Shown in pieces: positions 1 through 8,433 of a stretch of DNA of 43,060 bases. The notes beneath the pieces are model-generated. The model was given only the letters and a program-made list of their open reading frames with translations. It was not told the origin of the DNA and searched no databases. Origin of the DNA: Lentisphaeria bacterium UBA1776 (lineage in GTDB: Bacteria > Verrucomicrobiota > Lentisphaeria > Victivallales > Victivallaceae); assembly GCA_002314605.1 (NCBI GenBank), contig DCGO01000040.1:1-43060 (forward strand). Reading direction: 5' to 3'. A program made the position numbers and the translations under genes. Position 1 is the stretch's first letter; each line of letters starts with the position of its first letter.

Positions 1-1
1 A

Positions 2-1144
2 AGAACGAACGAAAGGCATCGGCAATATCGTTGTCAACATTGGCAACTCCGGGTGGAGATCGCCGGACGGCTTGACTGCGACAACACCACCGTCACCCGG
101 GCCATCCGGGAACTGATGGCGAAGAGGATCGTCTGTACCGGCGAAAAGAAGGAACAGCTGCGGGGGCGTCCCCGCACGATTCTCCAGATCGATTCCGAGG
201 GCCCTTTGCTGGCGGGGGTGTCTTTTGAGGTCCATCAGATCATCGGTGTTGTGACCGATCTGCACAGCCGGATCCTCCGGAAAGATCAGATCCTGTTCGA
301 ACAGAAGCCCTCCCGGGAATTTTTTCTTTCCGCTGCCGAGAAAATCCTGAAACGGATGATGCATGCGACGGGGGACCGTCTGGCGGGGATCGGCGCTGCG
401 GTTTTCGGGAGTTATTCCGGAGAAGAATTCACGATCCAGAACGCTGCGGCGATGCCGGAACTCAACGGGGTGGAGCTGAGGCTCTTTCTGGAGAAATGCA
501 CCGGCAGAGAGGTTTTCATCTGCGACCACATGATCGCGAAGATGTACTGTCTGAAGCGTTTTCATCACGAGCTGAACCGGGGGACCGTCATGCTGCTTTC
601 CGCCGGGACCGGCATCGGCAATGTCATGATCGACAATGGCAGACCCATGTTCTGCCGTGGCCGGCACGGCGGCGAATTCGGCCACAGCGTCTATGTGCAG
701 AACGGCCGGCAGTGTTCCTGCGGCCGGCGGGGGTGTCTGGAAACCGTCATCTCCACAACGGCGCTGCTGGCAAAATATCGGGAACTGAAAAAAAGCCCCG
801 GTGCGACCCTGCCGGAACTCTTCGAGGCTTTCCGGAGGGAAGACGCGGACACGGTCCGGCTGGTCCGGGACGCCGCCGTCATTTTCGGGACGGCCATTGC
901 CAACCAGCTGAACAACTATCCGGTGGACACCCTCGCGGTCACCGGAAGAATTTTATCCTTCGGTCCCGGGTTCTGCAGTTTTCTGGAGGAATTCATCAAA
1001 AACAACGTGTTCCGGATCGTGCTGGATCACCTGCAGGTAAGGTTTCTGCCGGTTGAGGATGAGAATTATCTGGTGACCGGCGTTACGATCCAGCTGGCGG
1101 AGGAGTTTGTCGCGCACCTGTTTCAGGATGAAGGGGACCTCTGA
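2..1144 (+). CDS. ROK-family transcriptional regulator, 5' partial
   Basis: A winged-helix DNA-binding segment (EIAGRLDCDNTTVTRAIREL) is followed by a ROK sugar-kinase-like domain. The ROK zinc site is clear: HGGEFGH followed by CSCGRRGCLE near residues 205-225 counted from the GTG at 53. The ATP phosphate motif normally written DxGGT is replaced by VSFEVH, so I infer a sugar-sensing regulator (NagC/XylR type) rather than an active kinase. The frame is open to the window edge. The first possible start, GTG at 53, would remove helix 1 of the winged helix and has no ribosome site, so the true start probably lies upstream. It may control the isomerase gene that follows, but that is only positional inference. 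Confidence 0.8.
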   Translation, partial: RTNERHRQYRCQHWQLRVEIAGRLDCDNTTVTRAIRELMAKRIVCTGEKKEQLRGRPRTILQIDSEGPLLAGVSFEVHQIIGVVTDLHSRILRKDQILFEQKPSREFFLSAAEKILKRMMHATGDRLAGIGAAVFGSYSGEEFTIQNAAAMPELNGVELRLFLEKCTGREVFICDHMIAKMYCLKRFHHELNRGTVMLLSAGTGIGNVMIDNGRPMFCRGRHGGEFGHSVYVQNGRQCSCGRRGCLETVISTTALLAKYRELKKSPGATLPELFEAFRREDADTVRLVRDAAVIFGTAIANQLNNYPVDTLAVTGRILSFGPGFCSFLEEFIKNNVFRIVLDHLQVRFLPVEDENYLVTGVTIQLAEEFVAHLFQDEGDL

Positions 1145-1167
1145 AGCTGCCGGAAGGTTCACTGCAC

Positions 1168-1196
1168 TTGACAGGAACCGGGTTCAGCGCTATATT
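1168..1196 (+). promoter_or_regulatory. Sigma-70-type promoter of the isomerase gene
   Basis: TTGACA at 1168-1173 and TATATT at 1191-1196 are separated by 17 bp. The start codon follows at 1237 with an AGGAG ribosome site, so the 5' untranslated region would be about 35 nt. Confidence 0.75.
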
Positions 1197-1236
1197 ATCC
1201 CGATAGCGGAAAAGGATCTTGCAACAGGAGGAACCC

Positions 1237-2160
1237 ATGTTTTTTACCGGATTTGCAGATGAGGCCGGAAAAAGTCTGGAGACACAGCTTGAGGCTACCC
1301 GCCGGCTGGGGTGGAAGAATATCGAAGTCCGGATGATCGACGGGATCATGTTCGGCAAATTGAGTGACGGGGAGTTTGAGGCTGCTGCCGAAAAACTTTC
1401 CCGGACGGATATTCATTTCAACTGCTATGGAAGCGGCGTTGCCAACTGGATGATTCCGCCGCTGGACACTGCCGCTTACGAACAGACGAAGCAGGAACTC
1501 CTTGTTTCGATTCCCAGAATGCAGAAACTGGGGATCAAAATGCTCAGGGGCATGAGTTTCAAAGTCGATCCGAAGGACCGGGTGGATTCTCCGGAAGCGG
1601 AGAAATTCATTTTTGAAAAGGTCAATGAACTGGTGTCCATCTGCGCGGACAATGGAATCATTTACGGGCACGAGAACTGCATGAATTACGGAGGTCAGTC
1701 CTGGTTTCATGCCTGCAAACTGCTGGATCATGTGAAGCACGACAATTTCACATTCATTTTCGATACTGGCAATCCGACGTTCCTCCAGAGCCGGATGGGG
1801 TTGAAGCCTTATCCGGTTCAGAATGCGTGGGAGTTTTATTCGCATGTGAAGGAGCGCGTCGGATATGTCCATATCAAGGACTCCATCACCGAACTGAATG
1901 AAGACGGCAGCTGCGGAGACAGAACCTTCACCTATCCGGGGGAAGGGAACGGATGCATTCCGGAAATTCTGACGGATCTTTTCAAACACGGGTATGACGG
2001 GGGACTCTCCATCGAACCTCATATTCAGGCGGTTTTTCACGAGGGAGACGATCAGGCTGACGAGGCTCTCAAAGCGCAGCGGAAACTTGAGGTTTACGTT
2101 GAGTACGGGCGGCGGCTTGAGATCCTGGTGGAGGCGTGCCGGAAAGCGGCTGCCCGGTAA
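1237..2160 (+). CDS. Sugar phosphate isomerase/epimerase, TIM-barrel family
   Basis: A 307-aa protein of the AP-endonuclease-2 / xylose isomerase-like TIM-barrel family (IolE, hydroxypyruvate isomerase and tagatose epimerase relatives). It is expected to be a cytoplasmic metal-dependent sugar or inositol isomerase. Candidate metal and catalytic residues sit in GHENC, FDTGN, HIKD and the late SIEPH motif, the usual strand-end positions of this fold. I chose ATG 1237 over TTG 1219 because CAGGAGGAA lies directly upstream of it. A strong promoter precedes it and a ROK regulator lies upstream, which suggests a sugar-regulated catabolic gene. The exact substrate cannot be read from sequence. Confidence 0.85.
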   Translation: MFFTGFADEAGKSLETQLEATRRLGWKNIEVRMIDGIMFGKLSDGEFEAAAEKLSRTDIHFNCYGSGVANWMIPPLDTAAYEQTKQELLVSIPRMQKLGIKMLRGMSFKVDPKDRVDSPEAEKFIFEKVNELVSICADNGIIYGHENCMNYGGQSWFHACKLLDHVKHDNFTFIFDTGNPTFLQSRMGLKPYPVQNAWEFYSHVKERVGYVHIKDSITELNEDGSCGDRTFTYPGEGNGCIPEILTDLFKHGYDGGLSIEPHIQAVFHEGDDQADEALKAQRKLEVYVEYGRRLEILVEACRKAAAR

Positions 2161-2275
2161 TTTGTCGGCCGCCGGGGCCTCGTTCCAAACGCTCTTCCGC
2201 AGTGGGCGGGGGGGCTGCAGAGATGGAGCCCGGCTTTTCCGGATGGGGGTTGTCTCTCCCGGAGCCCCGTGCAGA

Positions 2276-2836
2276 TTACAGACTCTGTACCGCCAGAAAG
2301 AACCCGACTTTTCCGTCAATGGCATCGCCCCGCTTACGGGCGGAATTCACATAGATCTGCGCTTCTTCCGGGGAAAGAAGCAGAACCTCGATATCCTCGG
2401 TTCCCTCCAGATGCTGGGCCGGCGGTCTCGGGTAGGCGGTTTCATCAATGGAGAGGAGGGCGGTGGCAAAATGTTCACCGGTCATTCCCGGGGAACTGCA
2501 GCAGGGGGGGATGATCCGGACAACGGTTCCCTGATAGCCGGTTTCCTCGTAGAGTTCCCTGCATGCGGTATCCTCAATGGACTCTCCCGGGTCAATCAGT
2601 CCGGCGGGAAATTCGATGACGTATTTCCCCACCGGCGGACGGAATTGGCGGATCATGATATATTTCCCGGAGGGTTCCAGCTTCGGGATCAGCACCACTG
2701 CTCCGGCGGAACGGATCCGCTGGGCGGCCTCCCAGCGGTGAACTTTTCCCTTCCTGTCATGATATTCCAATTCCTGAAGTTCAAGAAATTTTCCGGCGGC
2801 AAGGCGGGTGATTCCGGCGATAACGGGTGTCTGCAT
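2276..2836 (-). CDS. NUDIX hydrolase, ADP-ribose pyrophosphatase-like
   Basis: A 186-aa protein with a complete Nudix box, G-x5-E-x7-REL-x-EE-x-GY, starting at GLIDPGE and ending EETGY, around residues 79-101. The downstream segment PGMTGEHFATALL resembles the ADP-sugar pyrophosphatase (NudF/YjhB-type) subgroup, which cleaves ADP-ribose and similar nucleoside diphosphate sugars to AMP plus sugar phosphate. The gene converges with the isomerase gene (115 bp between stops, no clear terminator hairpin) and diverges from coaE. A purine-rich AAGGA sits some 12 nt upstream of the ATG at 2836. Family assignment is firm; substrate is inferred. Confidence 0.9.
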   Translation of the reverse strand: MQTPVIAGITRLAAGKFLELQELEYHDRKGKVHRWEAAQRIRSAGAVVLIPKLEPSGKYIMIRQFRPPVGKYVIEFPAGLIDPGESIEDTACRELYEETGYQGTVVRIIPPCCSSPGMTGEHFATALLSIDETAYPRPPAQHLEGTEDIEVLLLSPEEAQIYVNSARKRGDAIDGKVGFFLAVQSL

Positions 2837-2868
2837 AGGTCAAAAATCCTTTTTTTTTTACAATGTAC

Positions 2869-2896
2869 TTGAAAAATAAAAAAATCAAGCTAGATT
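2869..2896 (+). promoter_or_regulatory. Promoter of the coaE-rho unit
   Basis: TTGAAA at 2869-2874 and TAGATT at 2891-2896 with a 16-bp spacer, in an AT-rich divergent intergenic region. CTTGA and TCAAG form an inverted repeat within the -35/spacer (2868-2889). A weaker oppositely oriented TTGATT/TACATT pair (15-bp spacer) could serve the NUDIX gene. Confidence 0.6.
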
Positions 2897-3011
2897 ATGT
2901 GTCATAGCGCAAAAAAGGCGCAGATTTCTTGAAGGATTATTTCTGCAGAGTTTCCCAATACCTCCCGGAGAAGTTTTTTTTCCGGATGTTGTCAGACAGA
3001 ATTTTCAAAAA

Positions 3012-3599
3012 ATGCTCATTGGATTGACCGGTGCGATCGGCGGCGGAAAAAGTACGGCGTTGAAAGCCTTTGCCGCTGCCGGCGCAGACACCTGTGACGC
3101 GGACAAGATGTGTCACGTTTTGTATGAAAACCCCGTACTGGTGGAGCAGTTGTGCCGCCGCTGGGGGGATGTTTCCGACGGAAGCGGCGGTGCAGACCGG
3201 CGGAAGATTGCCGGGATTGTCTTTGGCCGTCCCTCCGAGCTGGAATACCTTACCGGACTCCTGTATCCGGAACTGGAGCGGCAGTTTGCCGTGATCCGTT
3301 GCCGTGCTGCGCAGCCGGGAGAAAAAATTATGGTGGCGGAGATTCCGCTGCTTTTTGAAAATCACTGGGAAAAACACTGCGACGGGACGGCGGCGCTCTG
3401 GACCGGACGCGGATTGCGCCACGCCCGGCTCCGGGAACGGGGGATGTCCCCTGCGGAAATCGCCGCCCGGGAGGCCCGGCAGTGGAGCGAAGATGCCAAG
3501 CTGGAAGCCGCCGATTATGCCGTCATCAACAGCTCTTCCCCGGATTTTTTGGCGATGCAATGCAATCAATTATTGATTTTTTGGAAGGATGGAAAATGA
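3012..3599 (+). CDS. coaE: Dephospho-CoA kinase
   Basis: A 195-aa P-loop kinase that phosphorylates the 3'-hydroxyl of dephospho-CoA, the last step of coenzyme A synthesis. The P-loop is GAIGGGKST (residues 7-15) right at the N-terminus, as usual for CoaE, followed by CDAD-x3-H (the substrate-binding DAD motif) and VAEIPLLFE. The length fits the family. ATG 3012 has no good Shine-Dalgarno sequence, but the family begins at MLIGLTG and no better in-frame start exists. The stop overlaps the rho start (ATGA at 3596-3599), so the two are translationally coupled. Confidence 0.95.
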   Translation: MLIGLTGAIGGGKSTALKAFAAAGADTCDADKMCHVLYENPVLVEQLCRRWGDVSDGSGGADRRKIAGIVFGRPSELEYLTGLLYPELERQFAVIRCRAAQPGEKIMVAEIPLLFENHWEKHCDGTAALWTGRGLRHARLRERGMSPAEIAAREARQWSEDAKLEAADYAVINSSSPDFLAMQCNQLLIFWKDGK

Positions 3600-5650
3600 C
3601 AGAAGATCACAACGAGAATTTGAATCAGACTCCGGTCCCGGAAAATACTCCCGTGCCGCCGCCCGCTGAACCCGCTCCCCCCGTTCGCAAACGCCGGGGG
3701 CGTCCGCCGAAAGCCAAACCGGCGGCGGAGCCGACCCTTTTTGACCTTTCGGCAAAAACGGAACCGGCCGTGCCCGCTCAGGAGTCTGCGCAGGAAAGGT
3801 TCCCGGAAGCCGCTCCGGCTGAGCAGTCGGTTCTCGCACCTGCTCCCGCACCGGTTCCGGAGAATGTTCCGGCATGCGGCGAGGATGCCCCCGGAGAGAA
3901 TGCAACCAGGGAAAACAACCGGGATCCCCGCAGGAACAACGGTGGGGTGAACAACGGAAACAACAATTCCCGCCGTCCATGGCGTTCCCGCCGGGACGAG
4001 GAGTCCGGAGAGCGGAGGGATTTCCGCCGGGATAACGGCAATGGCGACCGCCGGGACTCCCGCCGGGATAACGGTAATGGCGACCGCCGGGATTCCCGCC
4101 GGGACAACGACCGCCGGGATTGCAGCCGCAGCAGAGACTATGACCGCCGGGATTACGACCGGCAGGACTTTGACCGCTGTGAATATGACCGCCATGACAG
4201 CATGGACTACCGTCATGGCGCTGCGGACCGTTATGACGATTACGAGCTTGACCGCGAGAATATGATGCGCGATTTGGTGGCGGAGGAGATGGCTCCCCGT
4301 GCTCCCCGCCGCCCGGAGGGACTTCCCAACGATGAGGAACTGGAGCGGGATTCCCGCCGGAACAGCACTCTTCGCCGGGATCCGGTGGCCCGGAGTTTCC
4401 ATATTTCCGACCTTCAGGCCAAGCCGATGGAGGAGCTTACTCAGATGGCGCTGGAACTGGGGATCGAAGGAATTGGCGCACTGGAAAAATCCACGCTGAT
4501 TTTTGAAATCCTCCGCGCCAATGCGGAAAAAAGCGGTCAGATGTACGGCAGCGGCTACCTGGAAGTCCTGCCGGACGGGTACGGATTTCTGCGTTCTCCC
4601 CAGTACTCCTACCTCCCGTGCTCGGAAGACATTTATCTCTCCAGTTCCCAGATCAAGCGTTTTTCTCTGAAGACCGGGGACTTTGTGGCCGGGCAGATCC
4701 GGACGCCCCGGGAGAAGGAGCGGTTTTTCGCCATGCTGAAGGTGGAGAGCATCAATAACAATGCCCCGGAGATGAAGCGGAGCATCATCCCCTTCAACGA
4801 ACTTACGCCCTACTTCCCCACCCGGCGGCTGGTGCTGGAGCGGACGCCGGATGAACTTTCCACCCGGGTGGTGGATCTGGTGACCCCCATCGGCATGGGG
4901 CAGCGCGGTCTGATCGTGGCTCCTCCCCGGACCGGCAAGACGGTGCTGCTGCAGAAACTGGCCAACAGCATCCGGGGCAACAACCCCGAGGTGAAGCTGA
5001 TCATCCTGCTCATTGACGAGCGGCCGGAGGAAGTGACGGACATGCGGCGTTCTGTGGATGCCGAGGTCATCAGTTCCACCTTTGACGAACCGCCGGAACG
5101 GCATGTTCAGGTGGCCGAAATGGTCATTGAGAAAGCCAAGCGCATGGTGGAATACAAGCAGGACGTGGTGATTTTGCTGGACAGCATCACCCGGCTGGCC
5201 CGGGCTTACAATACCCTGCAGCCCCACAGCGGCAAAGTGCTGACCGGCGGTGTGGACGCCAATGCTCTGCACCGGCCGAAACGTTTCTTCGGCGCGGCAC
5301 GGAATATTGAGAACCACGGAAGTCTCACCATCATTGCCACGGCACTGATCGATACCGGCAGCCGCATGGACGATGTGATTTTCGAGGAATTCAAAGGCAC
5401 CGGCAATATGGAACTGCATCTGGACCGGAATCTCTCGGACCGCCGCATTTATCCGGCGATCAATGTGGAGAAAAGCGGTACCCGCAAGGAAGAACTGCTG
5501 CTCCATCCGGACGAGCTTCAATGCATCTGGAAATTGCGCAAGGCCATCAACGGGGTTCCGGCGGCGGAGGCCATGGAACTGCTGCTCAAGAAACTGAAGG
5601 TGGTGAAGACCAACATCGAATTTCTGCTGACATTGCAGAATCAGCAATAG
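3596..5650 (+). CDS. rho: Transcription termination factor Rho with long disordered insert
   Basis: A 684-aa Rho, far longer than the roughly 420 aa of E. coli Rho. Residues 1-260 are low-complexity: Pro/Ala-rich, then an Arg/Asp/Asn-rich tract with 12-residue repeats (SRRDNGNGDRRD). The Rho_N helical domain (about 270-315), the cold-shock-like RNA-binding domain (about 318-390, GYLEVLPDGYGFLRS) and the hexameric ATPase follow. Walker A is APPRTGKT (442-449, Lys448) and Walker B is VVILLD (524-529); the Q- and R-loop regions around GGVDANALHRPKRFFGAARN look intact. Start ATG 3596 overlaps the coaE stop and follows GGAAGGATGG. Charged N-terminal extensions are known in Rho of several phyla, but this one is repetitive at DNA level. 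Confidence 0.97.
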   Translation: MTEDHNENLNQTPVPENTPVPPPAEPAPPVRKRRGRPPKAKPAAEPTLFDLSAKTEPAVPAQESAQERFPEAAPAEQSVLAPAPAPVPENVPACGEDAPGENATRENNRDPRRNNGGVNNGNNNSRRPWRSRRDEESGERRDFRRDNGNGDRRDSRRDNGNGDRRDSRRDNDRRDCSRSRDYDRRDYDRQDFDRCEYDRHDSMDYRHGAADRYDDYELDRENMMRDLVAEEMAPRAPRRPEGLPNDEELERDSRRNSTLRRDPVARSFHISDLQAKPMEELTQMALELGIEGIGALEKSTLIFEILRANAEKSGQMYGSGYLEVLPDGYGFLRSPQYSYLPCSEDIYLSSSQIKRFSLKTGDFVAGQIRTPREKERFFAMLKVESINNNAPEMKRSIIPFNELTPYFPTRRLVLERTPDELSTRVVDLVTPIGMGQRGLIVAPPRTGKTVLLQKLANSIRGNNPEVKLIILLIDERPEEVTDMRRSVDAEVISSTFDEPPERHVQVAEMVIEKAKRMVEYKQDVVILLDSITRLARAYNTLQPHSGKVLTGGVDANALHRPKRFFGAARNIENHGSLTIIATALIDTGSRMDDVIFEEFKGTGNMELHLDRNLSDRRIYPAINVEKSGTRKEELLLHPDELQCIWKLRKAINGVPAAEAMELLLKKLKVVKTNIEFLLTLQNQQ
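4022..4120 (+). repeat. 36-bp tandem repeat inside rho
   Basis: Two full 36-bp units (4022-4057 and 4058-4093) and a shortened third (4094-4120) encode SRRDNGNGDRRD-type repeats. The units differ at only a few bases, suggesting recent slippage-type expansion. Confidence 0.85.
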
Positions 5651-5660
5651 AGAGGTTGTT

Positions 5661-5978
5661 ATGGCGGAAAAACGAGGAAGGAAGATTCAGGGGTATCTCT
5701 TCACGATCCTGCTGTTGATCCTGCTGGTACTGGGCGTGGCGCTGCTGCTGCCGGTCTATCGGGCCCAGCAGAAAAAGCAGGCGGAACTTATTCAGCTGCG
5801 TACTCAGCTGGATAACAAGCGCGCCGAACGGAATACCCGCGTACAGCAGACGGAAGCGTTGAAGACTTCGCCGGCGGCAGTCGAAAAAGTCGCCCGGGAG
5901 AAATTCCGCTATGCCCGCGAGGGAGAGACCCTGCTCCAATATCCGGTCCCGCCGGAAAAACAGCGGAAGGGTGAATGA
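5661..5978 (+). CDS. Septum formation initiator, FtsB/DivIC-like
   Basis: A 105-aa bitopic membrane protein: basic N-terminus, one transmembrane helix (about residues 12-33), a coiled coil (about 35-70) and the conserved C-terminal pattern SPAAVEKVAREKFRYAREGE typical of the DivIC/FtsB family. FtsB joins FtsL and FtsQ to activate septal peptidoglycan synthesis at midcell. The ATG at 5661 follows AGAGAGGTTGTT. The stop overlaps the start of the next gene. No other division gene is nearby, so the assignment rests on architecture and the C-terminal motif. Confidence 0.8.
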   Translation: MAEKRGRKIQGYLFTILLLILLVLGVALLLPVYRAQQKKQAELIQLRTQLDNKRAERNTRVQQTEALKTSPAAVEKVAREKFRYAREGETLLQYPVPPEKQRKGE

Positions 5979-8431
5979 TGAACAGATCTGCTCAGACCGT
6001 TCCGGCATGTGCCGTGCTGCTGACTGCCCTCCTGACGCTTCTCCTTGCCGGCTGCGGCAGCGGGGATCAGAAGGAAGTCAAGCGTATTTTGGTGTCCCGG
6101 GGAGGGGAACAGTGCGCATTGCCGGGGAAGGATTTCGGTCAGATGCTTCAGCTGCGGTTGGACGGCCCTGACGGTGCTCCGGTCGCCGGGCAGGCCGTCC
6201 GGTTCGAGGTCCAGCCGGGGTCCGATCTGCGGTGTTCCCCGGAGCGGGCGGTGTCCGACGCGGGAGGGATCGTCATGACCCGGGTCACCGCCGGCAAAAA
6301 GATCGGCGACCAGTATCTACTGGCCATGCCGGAGAGCCGTCCGGAACGGGCTGCGGAGATCCGGTTTGTGACCGGGGTGGAAATGTCCGGAGTCATGCAG
6401 GAGGGCCGCTCCGGGACCATGCTGGACGATCCCATCCGGGTGCGGCTGGTGGGGCCGGCCGGGAAACCGGTGTCTGGGGCAAAAGTGTTTTTCAAACTTG
6501 TCTCTGAGCCCAAAGGGGCCGGGGCCCGTCTTACTGCCGCGAGTGCCGTAACAGGGGCCGACGGTATTGCTTCCTGCAGCATGGTGCTGGGGAACAAAAC
6601 CGGCAAATACAATATTTCCATCGATATTACCGGGCTCGAAAATACCGCATTCCGTCCGCTGACCGTAGGGGAGATGGGGCTGGATCTGAATGGACTTCTG
6701 GTCGGCGTAGCGGGGGGGCTTGCGCTGTTCATCTTCGGTATGAAACTTATGTCCGGCGGGCTGCAGACGGCCGCCGGGGAGCGCATGCGGGGGCTTTTGC
6801 GGTTCTTTGCCAGCAACCGTTATGTGGCGATCCTGGCCGGAGCGGTGGTGACGGCGGTGCTGCAGTCTTCCAGCGCCAGCACCGTCATGGTGATCGGGTT
6901 CATCAATGCCGGGCTCCTGTCGCTTCTGCAGGCCATCGGGATTATTTTCGGTGCCAATATCGGTACGACCATGACGGCGCAGCTGGTCGCCTTCAACCTG
7001 GACGGGATCATCATGCCGGCCATCATCTCCGGGCTGGCGGTGTCTTTCATCAAGTGGCACCCGCTTCGGGGGTGGGGGGATATGCTGCTTGGCTTCGGAC
7101 TGCTCTTCTTCGGCATGAAGATCATGAGCAGCGAACTGAAGATCATTGCGGATTTCCCCAGTTTCGTGAATTTCTTCCGTTCGTTTGACTGCGCTCCGGT
7201 AAACGGCGTCATTCCGCCGGGGGCCCTGATCGGCGCCATTATGATCGGCGTACTGGTGACCATGATGATCCAGAGCAGTCTGGCTACCGCCGGCATCGTC
7301 ATTGCCCTGGGGGCCGGCGGGCTGGTCAATTTGTACACCGCCGTGGCGCTGGTGCTTGGTTCGAATATCGGCACCACCATTACCGCTCTTCTTGCGGCGC
7401 TGCCTGCCAATCGTGTAGCCAAGCAGGCGGCGCTGGCCCACACCCTTTTCAACGTGATCGGGGTGCTCATCATCGCCGGGACCTTCTGGATCCCCTGGGG
7501 ACATACCGGCGTACCGATGTTTTTCTACATCGTCAACAAATTCACGGACGGCAATGCCTTTGCGGCGATTCCCCAGAACATGCCCCGCCACATTGCCAAC
7601 GCACATACTCTCTTCAACGTGTTCACCACGCTGATCCTGATTCCCTTTATTCCTCTGCTGGCGAAGATCTGTGAGCGCCTGCTGCCGGTAGGGGATGCCA
7701 AAGTGCGTTACCAGTATCTGGAACCCAACCTTATTCACAACCCTGCCATCGCGCTGGACCAGACTGTCATGGTGCTGCGCCGCATGCTCCGCAAAGCGTG
7801 GAACATGGTGGACCGTTCTTTGTCGGAGCATTTCATGACGGCCTGTGTGGACGAGGAGAAGTTTGAGCAGCTGGACAAACGGGAAAAGCGCATTGACAGT
7901 CTGCAGATGGAGATCACCGACTACCTTACCCGTGTCATGCAGAAGAAGCTTTCCGGGCGACAGGCCACGGTGATCCCGCTTCTGATGCACTGCACCAACG
8001 ATGCGGAACGTATCGGCGACCATACGGAAGTCATTATCGGTCTGACCAGGCGTCTGGCGGAATCCGGCAATAAATTGAGTTCCAGCGCGGTGCAGGAACT
8101 CTCGGAACTCCGGGATAAGCTGAACGATCAGGCCGGGTGCGCCCTGCAGCTTCTGGAGCATTACGATGAAAAAATGCGGCTCCATGCCATGGATGACCAG
8201 CGGGAGATCAGCGAGATGGTCAAGCGTTTCGAAAATACTCACATCGCCCGGCTCAAGGATCGGACCTGCAATGCCTCTACCGGGGTGATCTTCATCGAAG
8301 CTCTAGGCGAGATTGAAAAGGTCTCCGCCCGGCTGAGCAATATCGTGGACCGCTCTCAGGCGATCAATCTGCGTTCGGCCAGTCCGGCGCCGGTGCGGAA
8401 ACCGGAACCGGAAATGCAGACGGAATCATAA
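5975..8431 (+). CDS. Na+/phosphate symporter with lipoprotein Ig-like N-terminus and PhoU-like tail
   Basis: An 818-aa protein. Residues 1-27 form a lipoprotein signal ending LLAGC (Cys27). Two Ig-like/Big-type repeats follow (about 45-140 and 145-232), each with a GPxGxPVxGxxVxF core. A NptA/PiT-like transporter domain spans about 235-590, with the two hallmark inverted-repeat motifs QSSSASTVMVIGF (Q297) and QSSLATAGIVIA (Q433). A PhoU-like helical domain (about 610-800) completes it. It should import phosphate with sodium across the cytoplasmic membrane. Start 5975 overlaps the preceding stop; the ATG at 5978 is equally possible and better spaced from GGAAGGG. The Ig-like lipoprotein module on a symporter is unusual. 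Confidence 0.9.
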   Translation: MMNRSAQTVPACAVLLTALLTLLLAGCGSGDQKEVKRILVSRGGEQCALPGKDFGQMLQLRLDGPDGAPVAGQAVRFEVQPGSDLRCSPERAVSDAGGIVMTRVTAGKKIGDQYLLAMPESRPERAAEIRFVTGVEMSGVMQEGRSGTMLDDPIRVRLVGPAGKPVSGAKVFFKLVSEPKGAGARLTAASAVTGADGIASCSMVLGNKTGKYNISIDITGLENTAFRPLTVGEMGLDLNGLLVGVAGGLALFIFGMKLMSGGLQTAAGERMRGLLRFFASNRYVAILAGAVVTAVLQSSSASTVMVIGFINAGLLSLLQAIGIIFGANIGTTMTAQLVAFNLDGIIMPAIISGLAVSFIKWHPLRGWGDMLLGFGLLFFGMKIMSSELKIIADFPSFVNFFRSFDCAPVNGVIPPGALIGAIMIGVLVTMMIQSSLATAGIVIALGAGGLVNLYTAVALVLGSNIGTTITALLAALPANRVAKQAALAHTLFNVIGVLIIAGTFWIPWGHTGVPMFFYIVNKFTDGNAFAAIPQNMPRHIANAHTLFNVFTTLILIPFIPLLAKICERLLPVGDAKVRYQYLEPNLIHNPAIALDQTVMVLRRMLRKAWNMVDRSLSEHFMTACVDEEKFEQLDKREKRIDSLQMEITDYLTRVMQKKLSGRQATVIPLLMHCTNDAERIGDHTEVIIGLTRRLAESGNKLSSSAVQELSELRDKLNDQAGCALQLLEHYDEKMRLHAMDDQREISEMVKRFENTHIARLKDRTCNASTGVIFIEALGEIEKVSARLSNIVDRSQAINLRSASPAPVRKPEPEMQTES

Positions 8432-8433
8432 TC

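Noticed and set aside
2161..2275. Bidirectional terminator between the isomerase and NUDIX genes
   Set aside because: Only short GC hairpins such as CCGGCTTTTCCGG are seen, with no T-run on either strand.
3566..5647. Long 693-codon open frame on the minus strand opposite rho
   Set aside because: It is the antisense shadow of rho: low-complexity, no recognisable domain, and the plus-strand frame is a textbook Rho.
6317..8242. 641-codon minus-strand frame opposite the Na/Pi transporter
   Set aside because: His/Gln/Asp-rich translation typical of antisense to membrane-protein codons; no motif or ribosome site.
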